Counted from the stretch's first letter, positions 45,727 to 55,796 are shown. The stretch is 64,000 nt of DNA from Microbacterium limosum (GCF_036324365.1 NZ_CP137080.1:744001-808000); one strand, 5' to 3'. Program-made: numbers and translations. Notes: generated from the sequence alone by a model not told the origin.

Positions 45727-46374
45727 GTGGACCAGCTGATCTCGCTCGCTCCCGTGTTCTGGGAGGGCTTCAGGGTCACCCTGCTGCTGCTCGCCGTCTC
45801 GGGAGCGCTCGCGCTGGTGCTCGGCACCGTCATCGCCGCGATGCGCATCTCGCCCGTGGCTTCGCTGCGCATCTTCGCGTCGGTATGGACCGAGGTCGCG
45901 CGCAATACGCCGTTGACACTGGTCTTCTTCTTCTTCGCTTTCATCGTCCCGTTCCTGGGGCTCCGGCTTCCCTACGTCGTGCTCGCGATCTTCGCGCTGA
46001 CGTACTACACCTCTCCGTTCGTGGCGGAGGCGCTGCGCTCGGGGATCAACGGCGTTCCCGTCGGCCAGGCCGAGGCCGCGCGCAGCATCGGCCTCGGTTT
46101 CGGCCAGAGCGTCTCGCTCGTCGTCCTCCCGCAGGCGTTCCGCATGACGATCCCACCGCTGATCAACGTGTTCATCGCGCTGACGAAGAACACGTCCGTC
46201 GCCGGGGGATTCTTCGTGGCGGAGTTGTTCGCGTCCACCCGTGAGCTGACCAACGCCAACGGAAACATCGTCATCCCGATCCTGCTCGTCACGGCGGGGC
46301 TCTATCTCGTCGTCACCGTGCCACTCGGCCTGTTCGCCGGGGCCCTCGAACGAAAGCTGGTGGTGCGGCGATGA
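45727..46374 (+). CDS. gluC: Glutamate-type ABC transporter permease (GluC)
   Basis: 215 residues from GTG 45727 behind AAGGAAGGAGG. About five membrane helices and the HisM-type EAA loop (EAARSIGLGFGQSVSLVVLP) that contacts the ATPase. Its stop overlaps the gluD ATG (ATGA). It pairs with GluD as the transmembrane channel. Confidence 0.9.
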   Translation: MDQLISLAPVFWEGFRVTLLLLAVSGALALVLGTVIAAMRISPVASLRIFASVWTEVARNTPLTLVFFFFAFIVPFLGLRLPYVVLAIFALTYYTSPFVAEALRSGINGVPVGQAEAARSIGLGFGQSVSLVVLPQAFRMTIPPLINVFIALTKNTSVAGGFFVAELFASTRELTNANGNIVIPILLVTAGLYLVVTVPLGLFAGALERKLVVRR

Positions 46375-47306
46375 GCGGCTCGAGCGTACTCTTCGATGCG
46401 CCGGGTCCCCGGGCCCGCCGCATCTCGCTGATCGTCTCCCTCATCGGCCTCGTGCTGATCGCAGGGCTCGTCGCCTGGGTCGTGGTGATCCTCGCCGCTC
46501 CTCGCACCTCGGGCGGCATCGTCGTGCCCGGCATGTTCTCGCCGACGCGCTGGGACATCTTCACCGACCCGCAGGTGTGGAGCTTCATCGGCCAGGGTGT
46601 GCTGGGAACGCTGCGGGCCGCGGCGGTCGCCGCGGTCGGCGCGATCGTGCTCGGCATCGCCCTCTCGCTCATGCGCAGCTCCACGATCGCGTGGGTGCGC
46701 ATCCCGACGGCCGTCTTCATCGAGTTCTTCCGCGGCATGCCCGTCCTGCTGATGATGCTGTTCATCCTGCTCGTCGCCTCGACAGGCGCCTTCTGGGCAG
46801 TGGTCATCGCCCTCATCCTCTACAACGGCACGCTGATCGGCGAGGCCCTGCGCGCGGGCCTGGCCGCGCTCCCGCGGGGACAGCGCGAAGCCGCGCTGTC
46901 GGTGGGCATGCGCGAGTTCCAGTCCAAGATCCTCGTGGAGTTTCCGCAGGCCTTCCGCCAGATGCTGCCGATCATCGTCGCTCAGCTCGTGGTGCTACTC
47001 AAGGACACCTCGCTCGGGTACATCGTCGGCTACAACGAGCTGATCCGCACGACGATGAACAACCTGGCGTCGTTCTACGGCAACCGCTACCTGTTCTCGC
47101 TCTTCGTCGTGACGCTGGTCATCTACCTCGCGATCAACCTGTCGCTGTCGTGGTTCGCGCGCTGGCTCTCGCGCCGGACGGCGAGCGGCGGCACGCGCGC
47201 CAAGAAGGGCAGGGGCGGCGAGGACGTCGATCCCGACCAGGCGATCATGCTGGCGCAGGCGTCGGCGGCGGCGCGCACATCGGGGCGCACGGGCGGCGCT
47301 CTCTGA
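46371..47306 (+). CDS. gluD: Glutamate-type ABC transporter permease (GluD)
   Basis: 311 residues from ATG 46371. About five membrane helices, EAA loop REAALSVGMREFQSKILVEF and EFFRGMPVLLMMLFIL. The cytoplasmic C-terminus is basic then acidic (RRTASGGTRAKKGRGGEDVD), longer than in enteric permeases. It completes the gluABCD cluster. Confidence 0.9.
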   Translation: MSGSSVLFDAPGPRARRISLIVSLIGLVLIAGLVAWVVVILAAPRTSGGIVVPGMFSPTRWDIFTDPQVWSFIGQGVLGTLRAAAVAAVGAIVLGIALSLMRSSTIAWVRIPTAVFIEFFRGMPVLLMMLFILLVASTGAFWAVVIALILYNGTLIGEALRAGLAALPRGQREAALSVGMREFQSKILVEFPQAFRQMLPIIVAQLVVLLKDTSLGYIVGYNELIRTTMNNLASFYGNRYLFSLFVVTLVIYLAINLSLSWFARWLSRRTASGGTRAKKGRGGEDVDPDQAIMLAQASAAARTSGRTGGAL

Positions 47307-47341
47307 CTTCTGCGGGCGCGGGAGGCGGCATCCACCCCCGG

Positions 47342-47347
47342 TAGACT
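47342..47347 (+). promoter_or_regulatory. -10 element TAGACT for pheS
   Basis: TAGACT ends 8 nt before GTG 47356. No leader peptide or T-box fits in the 49-bp gap, so pheST appears unattenuated here. Confidence 0.55.
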
Positions 47348-47355
47348 CGCCTCTC

Positions 47356-48396
47356 GTGTCTGACACTCCCGAGATCACGCCCCAGGCGGTCCAGGATGCC
47401 GTGGATGCCGCGCTCGCGGCCATCGCCTCGGCAGCCGACACCGCAGAGCTCAAGGCCGCCCGCTCCGCCCACCAGGGCGACGGGTCGCCGCTTGCCGCGC
47501 TCAACGCGCGCATGCGCGATGTGCCGAAGGAGCACAAGGCCGAGTTCGGCAAGCTCGTCGGGCAGGCGCGCGGCGCCGTGACGCAGGCGCTCGCCGCGAG
47601 AGAGGCGGAGCTGGCCGAGGCCGAGACGGCGGCGCGGCTCGAGGCGGAGCGGATCGACATCACGGCGGTGCCCTCCCGCACGCGCGTCGGGGCTCGGCAT
47701 CCGCTGTCCCTCCTTCAGGAGCAGATCAGCGACATCTTCGTCGGCATGGGGTGGGAGATCGCGGAGGGGCCCGAGCTCGAGCACGAGTGGTTCAACTTCG
47801 ACGCCCTCAACTTCGACGTCGACCACCCCGCGCGCCAGATGCAGGACACGTTCTTCGTCGACCCGGTCGACCGCCACCTCGTGATGCGTACGCACACCAG
47901 CCCGGTGCAGGTGCGCTCCATGCTCGAGCGAGAGCTGCCCATCTACGTGCTGTGCCCGGGGAGGGTCTACCGCACCGACGAGTTCGACGCGACCCACCTG
48001 CCGGTCTTCACGCAGTTCGAGGGCCTCGTCATCGACAAGGGCATCACGATGGCGCACCTCAAGGGCACGCTCGACCACGCCGCGCGCGTGCTGTTCGGCC
48101 CGGAGGCGAAGACCCGCTTCCGCGCCAACTATTTCCCCTTCACCGAGCCGTCGGCCGAGCTCGACCTCTGGCACCCGACCTTCAAGGGCGGCGCGCGCTG
48201 GATCGAGTGGGGCGGCTGCGGAATGGTCAACCCCAACGTCCTCCGCGCCGCGGGCATCGACCCCGACGTCTACTCCGGCTTCGCCTTCGGGATGGGCATC
48301 GAGCGGACGCTGATGTTCCGAAGCGACGTGCAGGACATGCGCGACATGGCCGAGGGCGATGTCCGCTTCAGCGAGCAGTTCGGGATGGTGGTCTGA
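47356..48396 (+). CDS. pheS: Phenylalanine-tRNA ligase alpha subunit
   Basis: 346 residues from GTG 47356. An N-terminal coiled coil (about 20-100) is followed by the class II core: motif 2 around YRTDEFDATHLPVFTQFEG and motif 3 FAFGMGIERTLMF. PheS binds phenylalanine and ATP and works as an alpha2-beta2 tetramer with PheT, whose ATG shares the A of the pheS stop (TGATG). Confidence 0.97.
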   Translation: MSDTPEITPQAVQDAVDAALAAIASAADTAELKAARSAHQGDGSPLAALNARMRDVPKEHKAEFGKLVGQARGAVTQALAAREAELAEAETAARLEAERIDITAVPSRTRVGARHPLSLLQEQISDIFVGMGWEIAEGPELEHEWFNFDALNFDVDHPARQMQDTFFVDPVDRHLVMRTHTSPVQVRSMLERELPIYVLCPGRVYRTDEFDATHLPVFTQFEGLVIDKGITMAHLKGTLDHAARVLFGPEAKTRFRANYFPFTEPSAELDLWHPTFKGGARWIEWGGCGMVNPNVLRAAGIDPDVYSGFAFGMGIERTLMFRSDVQDMRDMAEGDVRFSEQFGMVV

Positions 48397-50888
48397 TGCG
48401 CGTTCCGCTGTCGTGGCTGCGGGAGTACGTCGAGGTGCCGGCGGATGCCGCGCCCGAGGACGTGCTCGAGGCCCTCGTGTCGGTGGGCTTCGAGGAGGAG
48501 GACGTGCACGGCTTCGGCCTCCAGGGGCCGATCGTCGTGGGCCGGGTGCTCTCGTTCGAGGCCGAGCCGCAGTCCAACGGGAAGACGATCCGGTGGTGCC
48601 AGGTCGATGTCGGCGAGGGCGAGCCCCGCGGAATCGTGTGCGGCGCCGGCAACTTCCTCGAGGGCGACAAGGTCGTCGTGACCCTGCCGGGGGCCGTGCT
48701 GCCCGGGCCCTTCCCGATCGCGGCGCGCAAGACCTACGGCCACGTCTCGGACGGCATGATCGCCTCGGCGAAGGAGCTGGGCCTCGGCCAGGAGCACTCC
48801 GGCATCCTGCGCCTCGGCGAGCTGGGCCTGGACCCCGAGGTCGGCACCGATGCGATCGCGCTGCTCGGGCTCGACGACGTGGCGGTGGAGATCAACGTCA
48901 CGCCCGACCGCGGCTACGCCCTGTCGATCCGCGGCGTCGCGCGCGAGTACTCGCACGCGACCGGCGCGGCGTTCACCGACCCGGGCCTGCGCGAGGTCGA
49001 CGCCCCGGGTACGGGCTTCCCGCTCCTCATCGACGACCGGGCGCCGATCCGCGGCCGCGTCGGGGCGAGCGAGTTCATCGCACGCGTCGTGCGCGGGGTG
49101 GATGCCTCGGCGCCGACCCCGCCGTGGATGATCGCGCGCCTGGCCCTCGCCGGCATCCGCTCGCTCGGCGTGCTGATCGACATCACCAACTACGTCATGC
49201 TCGAGCTCGGCAACCCGATCCACGGCTACGACCTCGACAAGCTCTCCGGCGGCATCACGGTGCGCCGGGCGGAGCCGGGGGAGAAGCTCGAGACGCTCGA
49301 CGGCCAGGTGCGCACGCTGCACCCCGAGGACCTGCTGATCACCGACGAGTCGGGCCCGATCGGCCTCGCGGGGGTCATGGGCGGCGGCACGACCGAGATG
49401 AGCGACACGACGACGAACGTCCTCGTCGAGGCGGCGGTGTTCGACCCGGTGTCGATCGCCCGCACCGCCCGGCGGCACAAGCTGCCCTCCGAGGCATCTC
49501 GCCGCTTCGAGCGCGGCGTCGACCCGCTCGTCTCCGTCGTCGCGGCGCAGCGCGTCGTCGACCTCATGGTCCAGCTCGCCGGGGGCACGGCGGACGCACT
49601 CGGGGGCGCGCTGCAGCCCGAGCACGTGATCGAGGGGATCGAGCTGCCCGCCGGCTTCGTCCAGGGGCTCATCGGCGTGGACTACACGGCGGTAGAGGTC
49701 GAGGACGCCCTTCGCATGATCGGCTGCGACGTGCACGAGGGCGCCGACGGATGGAACGTCATCCCGCCCTCGTGGCGCCCCGACCTGACCGATAAGTGGA
49801 CCCTCGCGGAGGAGGTCGCCCGCATCAGCGGGTACGACCGCATCCCCTCGGTGCTGCCCACCCCGCCCTCGGGACGCGGGCTCACGCCCGCCCAGCAGGG
49901 TCGCCGGCGCGTGTCCAACGCGCTGGCCGCCGCCGGCTTCGTCGAGACGCCGGCGTTCCCCTTCACCACCGAGGAGGCGAACGATCTGCACGGGTCGGCC
50001 TCGGGCGCGCACCTGCCGAGCATCAAGCTCGCGAATCCGCTCGACGGCCAGGCGCCCTTCCTGCGGCGCTCGCTCGTGCCGGGCCTGCTCCAGACCGCCC
50101 ACCGCAACCTCTCCCGCGGGCTCACCGACCTGGCCCTGTTCGAGGTCGGCACGACCTTCGTGCCCGAGCCGGGCGTCGTCTACGGCACAGAGAGCGTGCC
50201 GCCGCTGGCCGTGCGGCCGGATGCCGCGACCCTCGCGGCGCTCGACGCCTCGATCCCGCCGCAGCCGCGCCTCGTGGCGGTGCTGCTGGCGGGCAACGTC
50301 GCGCCGAAGCAGCCGGGGCGCGCGCCCGAGCCGGCGGGGCTCGCCGAGGCCCTCGACGCCGTGCGCATCGTCGCCGCCGCCGCGGGGGTGACGATCGACG
50401 TCGCGCAGGGCGCGCGCGCCGCGCTCCACCCCGGGCGCACGGGCGTGCTCTCCGTCGCGGGCACGGAGGTCGGCTACGTCGGCGAACTGCTGCCCGCCGT
50501 CGCTGAGGCATCCGATCTGCCCGGTCGCGTGGTCGTCGCAGAGCTCGACCTCGACCTCGTGCTCTCGATCGCGGGGGAGAAGGTCGTGGCCGCCTCGCTG
50601 TCGACCTACCCCGCGGCGACGCAGGACGTCTCGCTCGTCGTGGGGGCCGACGTGCCCGCCGCCGCCGTGCGGGGGGCCGTCGCGGAGGGCGCCGGCGAAC
50701 TGCTGGAGTCGCTGCGCCTCGTGGACGACTACCGCGGGCAGGGCGTGCCGGAGGGATCGAAGAGCCTGACGTTCGCGCTTCGCTTCCGCGCCCCGGATCG
50801 CACGCTGACCGCCGCCGAGGCGACCGACGCGAAGCTCGCGGGCGTCGCCGTGGCGGCCGAGCGCTTCGGTGCCAGCATCCGCGACTGA
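48396..50888 (+). CDS. pheT: Phenylalanine-tRNA ligase beta subunit
   Basis: 830 residues from ATG 48396. Order: N-terminal tRNA-binding OB domain (about 40-150), B3/B4 editing domain, B5 domain, catalytic-like core (LRRSLVPGLLQTAHRNLSRG) and C-terminal ferredoxin-fold anticodon-binding domain (SLSTYPAATQDVSLVV to RTLTAAEA). Length is normal for the family. Confidence 0.97.
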   Translation: MRVPLSWLREYVEVPADAAPEDVLEALVSVGFEEEDVHGFGLQGPIVVGRVLSFEAEPQSNGKTIRWCQVDVGEGEPRGIVCGAGNFLEGDKVVVTLPGAVLPGPFPIAARKTYGHVSDGMIASAKELGLGQEHSGILRLGELGLDPEVGTDAIALLGLDDVAVEINVTPDRGYALSIRGVAREYSHATGAAFTDPGLREVDAPGTGFPLLIDDRAPIRGRVGASEFIARVVRGVDASAPTPPWMIARLALAGIRSLGVLIDITNYVMLELGNPIHGYDLDKLSGGITVRRAEPGEKLETLDGQVRTLHPEDLLITDESGPIGLAGVMGGGTTEMSDTTTNVLVEAAVFDPVSIARTARRHKLPSEASRRFERGVDPLVSVVAAQRVVDLMVQLAGGTADALGGALQPEHVIEGIELPAGFVQGLIGVDYTAVEVEDALRMIGCDVHEGADGWNVIPPSWRPDLTDKWTLAEEVARISGYDRIPSVLPTPPSGRGLTPAQQGRRRVSNALAAAGFVETPAFPFTTEEANDLHGSASGAHLPSIKLANPLDGQAPFLRRSLVPGLLQTAHRNLSRGLTDLALFEVGTTFVPEPGVVYGTESVPPLAVRPDAATLAALDASIPPQPRLVAVLLAGNVAPKQPGRAPEPAGLAEALDAVRIVAAAAGVTIDVAQGARAALHPGRTGVLSVAGTEVGYVGELLPAVAEASDLPGRVVVAELDLDLVLSIAGEKVVAASLSTYPAATQDVSLVVGADVPAAAVRGAVAEGAGELLESLRLVDDYRGQGVPEGSKSLTFALRFRAPDRTLTAAEATDAKLAGVAVAAERFGASIRD

Positions 50889-50930
50889 CGCGGGAGCCGC
50901 GGCGAGCTGCCGACGACAGGCGATCCGACG

Positions 50931-50965
50931 GACGCAGGACGATGCGCTCGGGATCGTCCTGCGTC
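50931..50965 (+). terminator. Perfect 13-bp inverted repeat after pheT
   Basis: GACGCAGGACGAT (50931-50943) and ATCGTCCTGCGTC (50953-50965), loop 9 nt, in the 202-bp gap before the MMPL gene. No T-run. The rest of the gap (50966-51090) shows no gene. Confidence 0.65.
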
Positions 50966-51090
50966 GGCACGATCTCCTGACTCGGTGCACGGGTGTCGAC
51001 GTGCAGCGGGGCGCGATTCTGAGAGAGTGGTCCAGACGGGGGATATGGGGGGGCTTCGGGCGTGGCCCGAGAAGGAGGGAGTCGTCGGAG

Positions 51091-53967
51091 ATGTCCTCCG
51101 TTCTGTACCGCATCGGCCGCTTCTGCGCGCGTCGCCGCTGGTGGGTCGTCGCGGTCTGGCTCGTCCTCGCCGTCGGCGGGGGAGCCGCGGCCGGTGCGCT
51201 CGGCAATCACCTGCAGTCGTCCTTCGATATCCCCGGCACCCAGGCGCAGACCGCGCTGGATGCGCTGGAGCAGCGGTTCCCGCAGCTGAGCGGGGCGAGC
51301 GGCCGCATCGTCGTCGTCGCGCCGGAGGGGGCCACGATCGCCGGCGACGCGGATGCCATCGCCACGGCGTGCGAGGGCGTCGCGGCCGTGGCCGAGGTCA
51401 CCGCGGTCGGCTGCCCCTATCCGATGTCGGCGAGCGGTTCGACACCCGCCGGCGCGGGGGCGCCCGCGCAGATCTCCGCGGACGGCCGGATGGTCTTCCT
51501 CTCGGTGCAGCTCTCGGTCGCCGCCGAGGACGTCCCGGGCACGCTCGTCGACGCGATCGATCAGGCGACGTCGCCCCTGAGCGACGCCGGGCTGCAGGTC
51601 GCCGTGTCGGGGATCACGGCCGCCGCCTCCTCCGGCGTCGACTGGACCGAGATCGTGGGCATGGCCGTCGCCTTCCTCGTGCTGGCGGTGACGTTCGGCT
51701 CGCTCCTGGCCGCGGGGATGCCGCTCATCACCGCCGCGATCGGCGTCGGCGTCGCGACGAGCTCGATCACGATCGTCGCCGCCTTCGCGCCGGTGCAGGC
51801 AACCGCTCCGGTGCTCGCGACGATGCTGGGTCTCGCGGTGGGCATCGACTACGCGCTGCTGATCACGTCGCGGCATCGCGACAACCTCCGGCAGGGCATG
51901 GCGGTCGCCGAATCCGTCGCCGTCGCGATTGCGACGGCGGGCACGGCGGTCGTCTTCGCGGGTCTGACCGTCATGATCGCGCTGCTGGGGCTCGCGGTCG
52001 CGGGCATCCCCTTCCTGACGGTCATGGGGCTCGGCGCCGCGGCTGCCGTGCTCTGCGCGCTGGCGGTCGCCGTCACGCTCCTCCCGGCGATCCTGACCCT
52101 GTGCGGCCGGCGACTCATCCCGAAGCCTCCGCGCCGGAAGCGCACGCCGAAGGCGGCGGTGCCGGATGCGCGGAGGCCTGGCCCCGCGTGGGTGAGGATA
52201 GCGACGCGCGCACCGCTTGCCACCGCGGCGATCGTCGTCGTCGCGCTGCTGGCTCTGGCGGTGCCCGCCGCGGGGATGCGCCTGACTCTTCCCGACGCGG
52301 GATACGACCCGGCGGGTTCGCCGGCGCGCGTCGCCTACGACCTGCTGAACGAGGGGTTCGGCCCAGGATTCAACGGTCCGCTGCTCATCACCGCGGACAT
52401 CTCCCGCACGCTCGATGTCGAGCAGGCGCTCGACGCCCTCGACGGAGAGTTCGGATCGGTCGAGGGCGTCGCCGCGACCTCGCAGGCGTTCCCCAACGAG
52501 GCGCTCGACCTCGCGGTGCTGACGATCACCCCCACCAGCGCGCCGAGTTCGGCCGAGACGGGCGACCTCGTGCAGCGGCTGCGCGACCTGGCCCCGGCCT
52601 TCGAGTCCGCGCACGGGTTCGGGTTCCAGGTCACGGGCCAGACGGCCCTCGCCATCGACATCTCCGACCGGCTGGGCGCGGCGCTCCTGCCGTTCGCGCT
52701 GGTCGTCGTCGGGCTGTGCCTGCTGCTGCTGATGATCATGTTCCGCTCGATCGCGGTTCCCGTGACCGCGACGTTCGGCTACCTGCTGACGGTGGGTGCC
52801 GCGCTCGGCGTGTCGACGGCCGTCTTCGAGTGGGGGTGGGCGGCCGATCTCCTGGGCGTCGGGAAGGTGGGCCCCGTGATCAGCTTCATGCCGATCCTCG
52901 TGATGGCGGTGCTGTTCGGCCTCGCGATGGACTACCACGTCTTCCTCGTCTCGCGGATGCGTGAACGCTACGCAGCGACAGGCGACGCGCGCGTGTCCGT
53001 CCGGGAGGGTTTCTCCGCATCCGCGCGGGTCGTCACGGCCGCCGCGCTCATCATGTTCTCGGTCTTCTTCTCCTTCGTCCCGGGCGGCAGCGCGATCATC
53101 CAGCCCATCGCGCTCGCGCTCGCCGTGGGCGTGCTCATCGACGCCTTCGTCGTGCGGATGACCCTCGTCCCCGCCCTCATGACGCTGCTCGGCGACCGCG
53201 CGTGGTGGTTGCCGCGGGGTCTCGCCCGGGTGCTCCCTGACGCGGATATCGAGGGCGAGGCGGTGCAGCGGATGCTCGCGCAGCGACGGTGGCGCGACGA
53301 CGACGCCGACCGCCGAGCGGGGCTGCACGCACGGGATGCCGTCGTCGGAGACTCCCGCGCGGCATCCTTCACCGTGCCGGACCGCGGCGTGCTGCTCGTG
53401 CGCGGCGACCGCGCCGACGACCTCTGCGCGGCGCTCGCCGGTCGCTCGGCCGATATCGGGGGCGACGTCGCGGTGCGCGGACATGTGCTCCCGTTCGAGC
53501 GGGCTGCGGTGGCGTCGGCGACGGCCTACGTGGGGGCGGTGCCCCCGCCGGCCGACGCCGAGTCGGTGGGCGACTACCTCGGGGGGATGCTGCGGCTGAA
53601 CGGTGTTCCCCGACGCGACCTGGCCGCACGGACGCACCTCGCAGCAGGGGTCTTCGACGCGCTCGTCGACGCGATGGGTGCGTCCGGGGTGCCGACGGGC
53701 GAGACCGGTCCGGACACCCCCGTCGCGCGCCTGGACGAGTCAGGACGGTGGGCGCTCGCCGCAGCAGTCGCCCTGGCAAGTGGCCTGCCGCTCGTCGTCG
53801 CCGACCTGCGCGGCAGGGCCGCGCCCGTCGTGGCGACGGTGCTGGGCCGGCTCGACCCGTCGGCGACCGCCGTGTTCGCCGTCGACGACGCCGTTCAGCC
53901 GCTCACGGATCGCAGCATCGTCTCGGTGCGAGCCGACGCCACCGCACACGAGAGGAGCCGCTCATGA
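51091..53967 (+). CDS. MMPL/RND-type transporter with C-terminal degenerate ABC-ATPase-like domain
   Basis: 958 residues from ATG 51091 (GAAGGAGGGAG upstream). Residues 1-735 are a standard MMPL protein: twelve predicted helices in two halves, with GLAVGIDYALLITSRHR and GLAMDYHVFLVSRM as the two paired motifs. Residues ~738-958 look like a worn ABC ATPase: GVLLVRGDRADDLCAAL where the P-loop should be (no GxGKS), GGDVAVRGHVLP, then RLDESGRWALAAAVALASGL in place of the signature and PLVVADLRG in place of Walker B. ABC genes of this type are usually separate and beside YhgE/Pip genes; a YhgE/Pip-type gene follows here with an ATGA overlap. The substrate is unknown. Confidence 0.85.
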   Translation: MSSVLYRIGRFCARRRWWVVAVWLVLAVGGGAAAGALGNHLQSSFDIPGTQAQTALDALEQRFPQLSGASGRIVVVAPEGATIAGDADAIATACEGVAAVAEVTAVGCPYPMSASGSTPAGAGAPAQISADGRMVFLSVQLSVAAEDVPGTLVDAIDQATSPLSDAGLQVAVSGITAAASSGVDWTEIVGMAVAFLVLAVTFGSLLAAGMPLITAAIGVGVATSSITIVAAFAPVQATAPVLATMLGLAVGIDYALLITSRHRDNLRQGMAVAESVAVAIATAGTAVVFAGLTVMIALLGLAVAGIPFLTVMGLGAAAAVLCALAVAVTLLPAILTLCGRRLIPKPPRRKRTPKAAVPDARRPGPAWVRIATRAPLATAAIVVVALLALAVPAAGMRLTLPDAGYDPAGSPARVAYDLLNEGFGPGFNGPLLITADISRTLDVEQALDALDGEFGSVEGVAATSQAFPNEALDLAVLTITPTSAPSSAETGDLVQRLRDLAPAFESAHGFGFQVTGQTALAIDISDRLGAALLPFALVVVGLCLLLLMIMFRSIAVPVTATFGYLLTVGAALGVSTAVFEWGWAADLLGVGKVGPVISFMPILVMAVLFGLAMDYHVFLVSRMRERYAATGDARVSVREGFSASARVVTAAALIMFSVFFSFVPGGSAIIQPIALALAVGVLIDAFVVRMTLVPALMTLLGDRAWWLPRGLARVLPDADIEGEAVQRMLAQRRWRDDDADRRAGLHARDAVVGDSRAASFTVPDRGVLLVRGDRADDLCAALAGRSADIGGDVAVRGHVLPFERAAVASATAYVGAVPPPADAESVGDYLGGMLRLNGVPRRDLAARTHLAAGVFDALVDAMGASGVPTGETGPDTPVARLDESGRWALAAAVALASGLPLVVADLRGRAAPVVATVLGRLDPSATAVFAVDDAVQPLTDRSIVSVRADATAHERSRS

Positions 53968-55796
53968 ACCGCTTCTGGAGCCTCGTGCCCGCACCCGCCC
54001 GGTCGCGGCGGCGCACGGTCGCGGTCATCGTGCTGGCGGTGATCGCACCGCTCCTCGTCCTCCTCGCGCTGCTTCCTCACCGCAGCGTGGAGAGGGTGTC
54101 CGCCGCGGTCGTCAATCTCGATGCGCCGCTGGACGCGGACGGCGCCCCTGTCGCCGTGGGCAAGCTCCTCACCGAGAACCTGCTGACGGGTGATGACGGC
54201 GTGACCTGGACGCTCACCGACGCGGCCACGGCCGATGCAGGGCTCGCCGACGGCGGGTTCCAGGCGGTCGTGACGATCCCCGCCGAATTCTCGAAGGACG
54301 TCGCCACGATCGGTTCGGACGCGCCGACGGTCGCCCAGCTGCAGGTGCGCACGAGCACGCGCCACGGATATGTCGAGGGGACGGTCGCGGATGCGCTCGC
54401 GGCCGGGCTGCCCCGCGGCGTCGCGGCGGAACTGACCTCGGGCTACGTCGCGGGGACCCTGAGCGCGTTCGCGGACCTCTCCGAAGCCCTCGGCCAGGCG
54501 TCCTCCGGCGCTCGGGACCTGACCGCCGGCATCCAGGGCGCCGGTGAGGGAGCGGGCGCGATCGAGGCGGGAGCGTCTGACCTCGCATCGGGCATCGGTG
54601 AGATCGCGCGCATCCTCGACGCCCTGCCCGAGGGGGCGCGGGACCTCGGCGCGCTCAGCGCGGCGGCGTCCGCCGACACCGCGGCCCTCGCGGTCTCCCT
54701 CGCCGAAGAAGCGCTCGTCGCCGAGGAGCTCGCTCTGGCTCAGGACGTCGGCGTCATCGGGCTCGATGAGATCGCCGCGCTCATCGCTCTCGACCCGGCG
54801 CAGCCGGCGGGCGCGCTGGTGGACGAGATCGAGGCGCTGCGTCAGGGCGCGGCGGGCATCGCGGCGCGCATGCAGACGCAGGCCGGCGCGCTGGCGGGCC
54901 ACTCGCTGGATGCCGCGGCCGTCGCCCTCGGCACAGGGGTCGTCGCCGACGTCGCCGCCCCGGTCGCCGACGGGCTGGGCCTGCTCGCATCGGCCGAGGC
55001 GGCCGCGGGGGAGGGGGCCCGCGAGCTGGCCGGTGGCGTGGGCGACCTGCGCGCGGGGCTCGGCGAGCTCGCGACCGGGTCGGGCGCGCTGGCGTCCGGC
55101 CTCGACACGGCGGCCGCCGACATCCCCTCCTACACTTCGGATCAGCAGAGGACGATCGCCGGCGTCGTGGCCGACCCGATCGGCGTGGAGACCGCCTCGT
55201 CGGGTGGTCCGACGACCGCGAGGGCCGCGGCGGTCGCGGCGCTCGTTCCCGTCGCGCTCTGGCTGGGCGCGCTGGCGGCGTCGCTGGTCGTCGCGCCGTT
55301 CTCCCGGGCCGCCCTCTCCACGTCCGCCTCCGCCCGACGTATCGCGGGGCAGGCCGCGCTCGTCGCCGTCGCGGTCGGCGTCGTCCAGGCCGTGCTCGTG
55401 TGGATCGGGGTCGCCGTCCTGGGTGTCGCTGCGGAGCGCATCGCCGTGGCGTTCGGCCTGACCGTGGCGATGTCGGTGTGCTTCGCGCTCGTCCACCAGG
55501 CGTTGTGCGGGCTGCTCGGTCGCGCCGGTCTCGTCGTCTCGGTGATCGCTCTGGGCGTGCAGGTCGTCGCCGCGGGAACCCTCGGTCCCGTGCTTGCGGG
55601 GTCGATCGCGGCGGGCCCGCTCGCGCTACTCCCGCTCAGCACCGGTCTGCAGGGCACCCAGGCCCTCCTCGGGGGCTCGCTCCACGCCGTCCTGCAGTCG
55701 GCGATCGGCCTGCTGCTGTGGGCGGGGGTCGCCGCGCTCGGTGCCGTCGCGGCGGTCGCGCGGGCACGCGCGTCCGTGGCGCCCGCGGCGGCCTGA
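53964..55796 (+). CDS. YhgE/Pip-type membrane protein
   Basis: 610 residues from ATG 53964, overlapping the MMPL stop. One N-terminal helix (about 20-40), a long extracytoplasmic Ala/Gly-rich region with heptad-like repeats (SSGARDLTAGIQGAGEG, AGEGARELAGGVGDLRAGLG) and about six C-terminal helices (from about 425). This is the YhgE/Pip (phage-infection-protein-like, ESX/ABC-2-related) layout. Such proteins often pair with an ABC ATPase; the only ATPase-like partner here is the degenerate domain fused to the preceding MMPL. Export of a lipid or polymer is plausible but unproven. Confidence 0.85.
   Translation: MNRFWSLVPAPARSRRRTVAVIVLAVIAPLLVLLALLPHRSVERVSAAVVNLDAPLDADGAPVAVGKLLTENLLTGDDGVTWTLTDAATADAGLADGGFQAVVTIPAEFSKDVATIGSDAPTVAQLQVRTSTRHGYVEGTVADALAAGLPRGVAAELTSGYVAGTLSAFADLSEALGQASSGARDLTAGIQGAGEGAGAIEAGASDLASGIGEIARILDALPEGARDLGALSAAASADTAALAVSLAEEALVAEELALAQDVGVIGLDEIAALIALDPAQPAGALVDEIEALRQGAAGIAARMQTQAGALAGHSLDAAAVALGTGVVADVAAPVADGLGLLASAEAAAGEGARELAGGVGDLRAGLGELATGSGALASGLDTAAADIPSYTSDQQRTIAGVVADPIGVETASSGGPTTARAAAVAALVPVALWLGALAASLVVAPFSRAALSTSASARRIAGQAALVAVAVGVVQAVLVWIGVAVLGVAAERIAVAFGLTVAMSVCFALVHQALCGLLGRAGLVVSVIALGVQVVAAGTLGPVLAGSIAAGPLALLPLSTGLQGTQALLGGSLHAVLQSAIGLLLWAGVAALGAVAAVARARASVAPAAA

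Noticed and set aside
51091..53967. MMPL tail as a frameshifted separate ABC transporter gene
   Set aside because: The frame is continuous from the last membrane helix through the tail with no internal start or ribosome site, and the motifs are degenerate in any frame, so fusion is the simpler reading.
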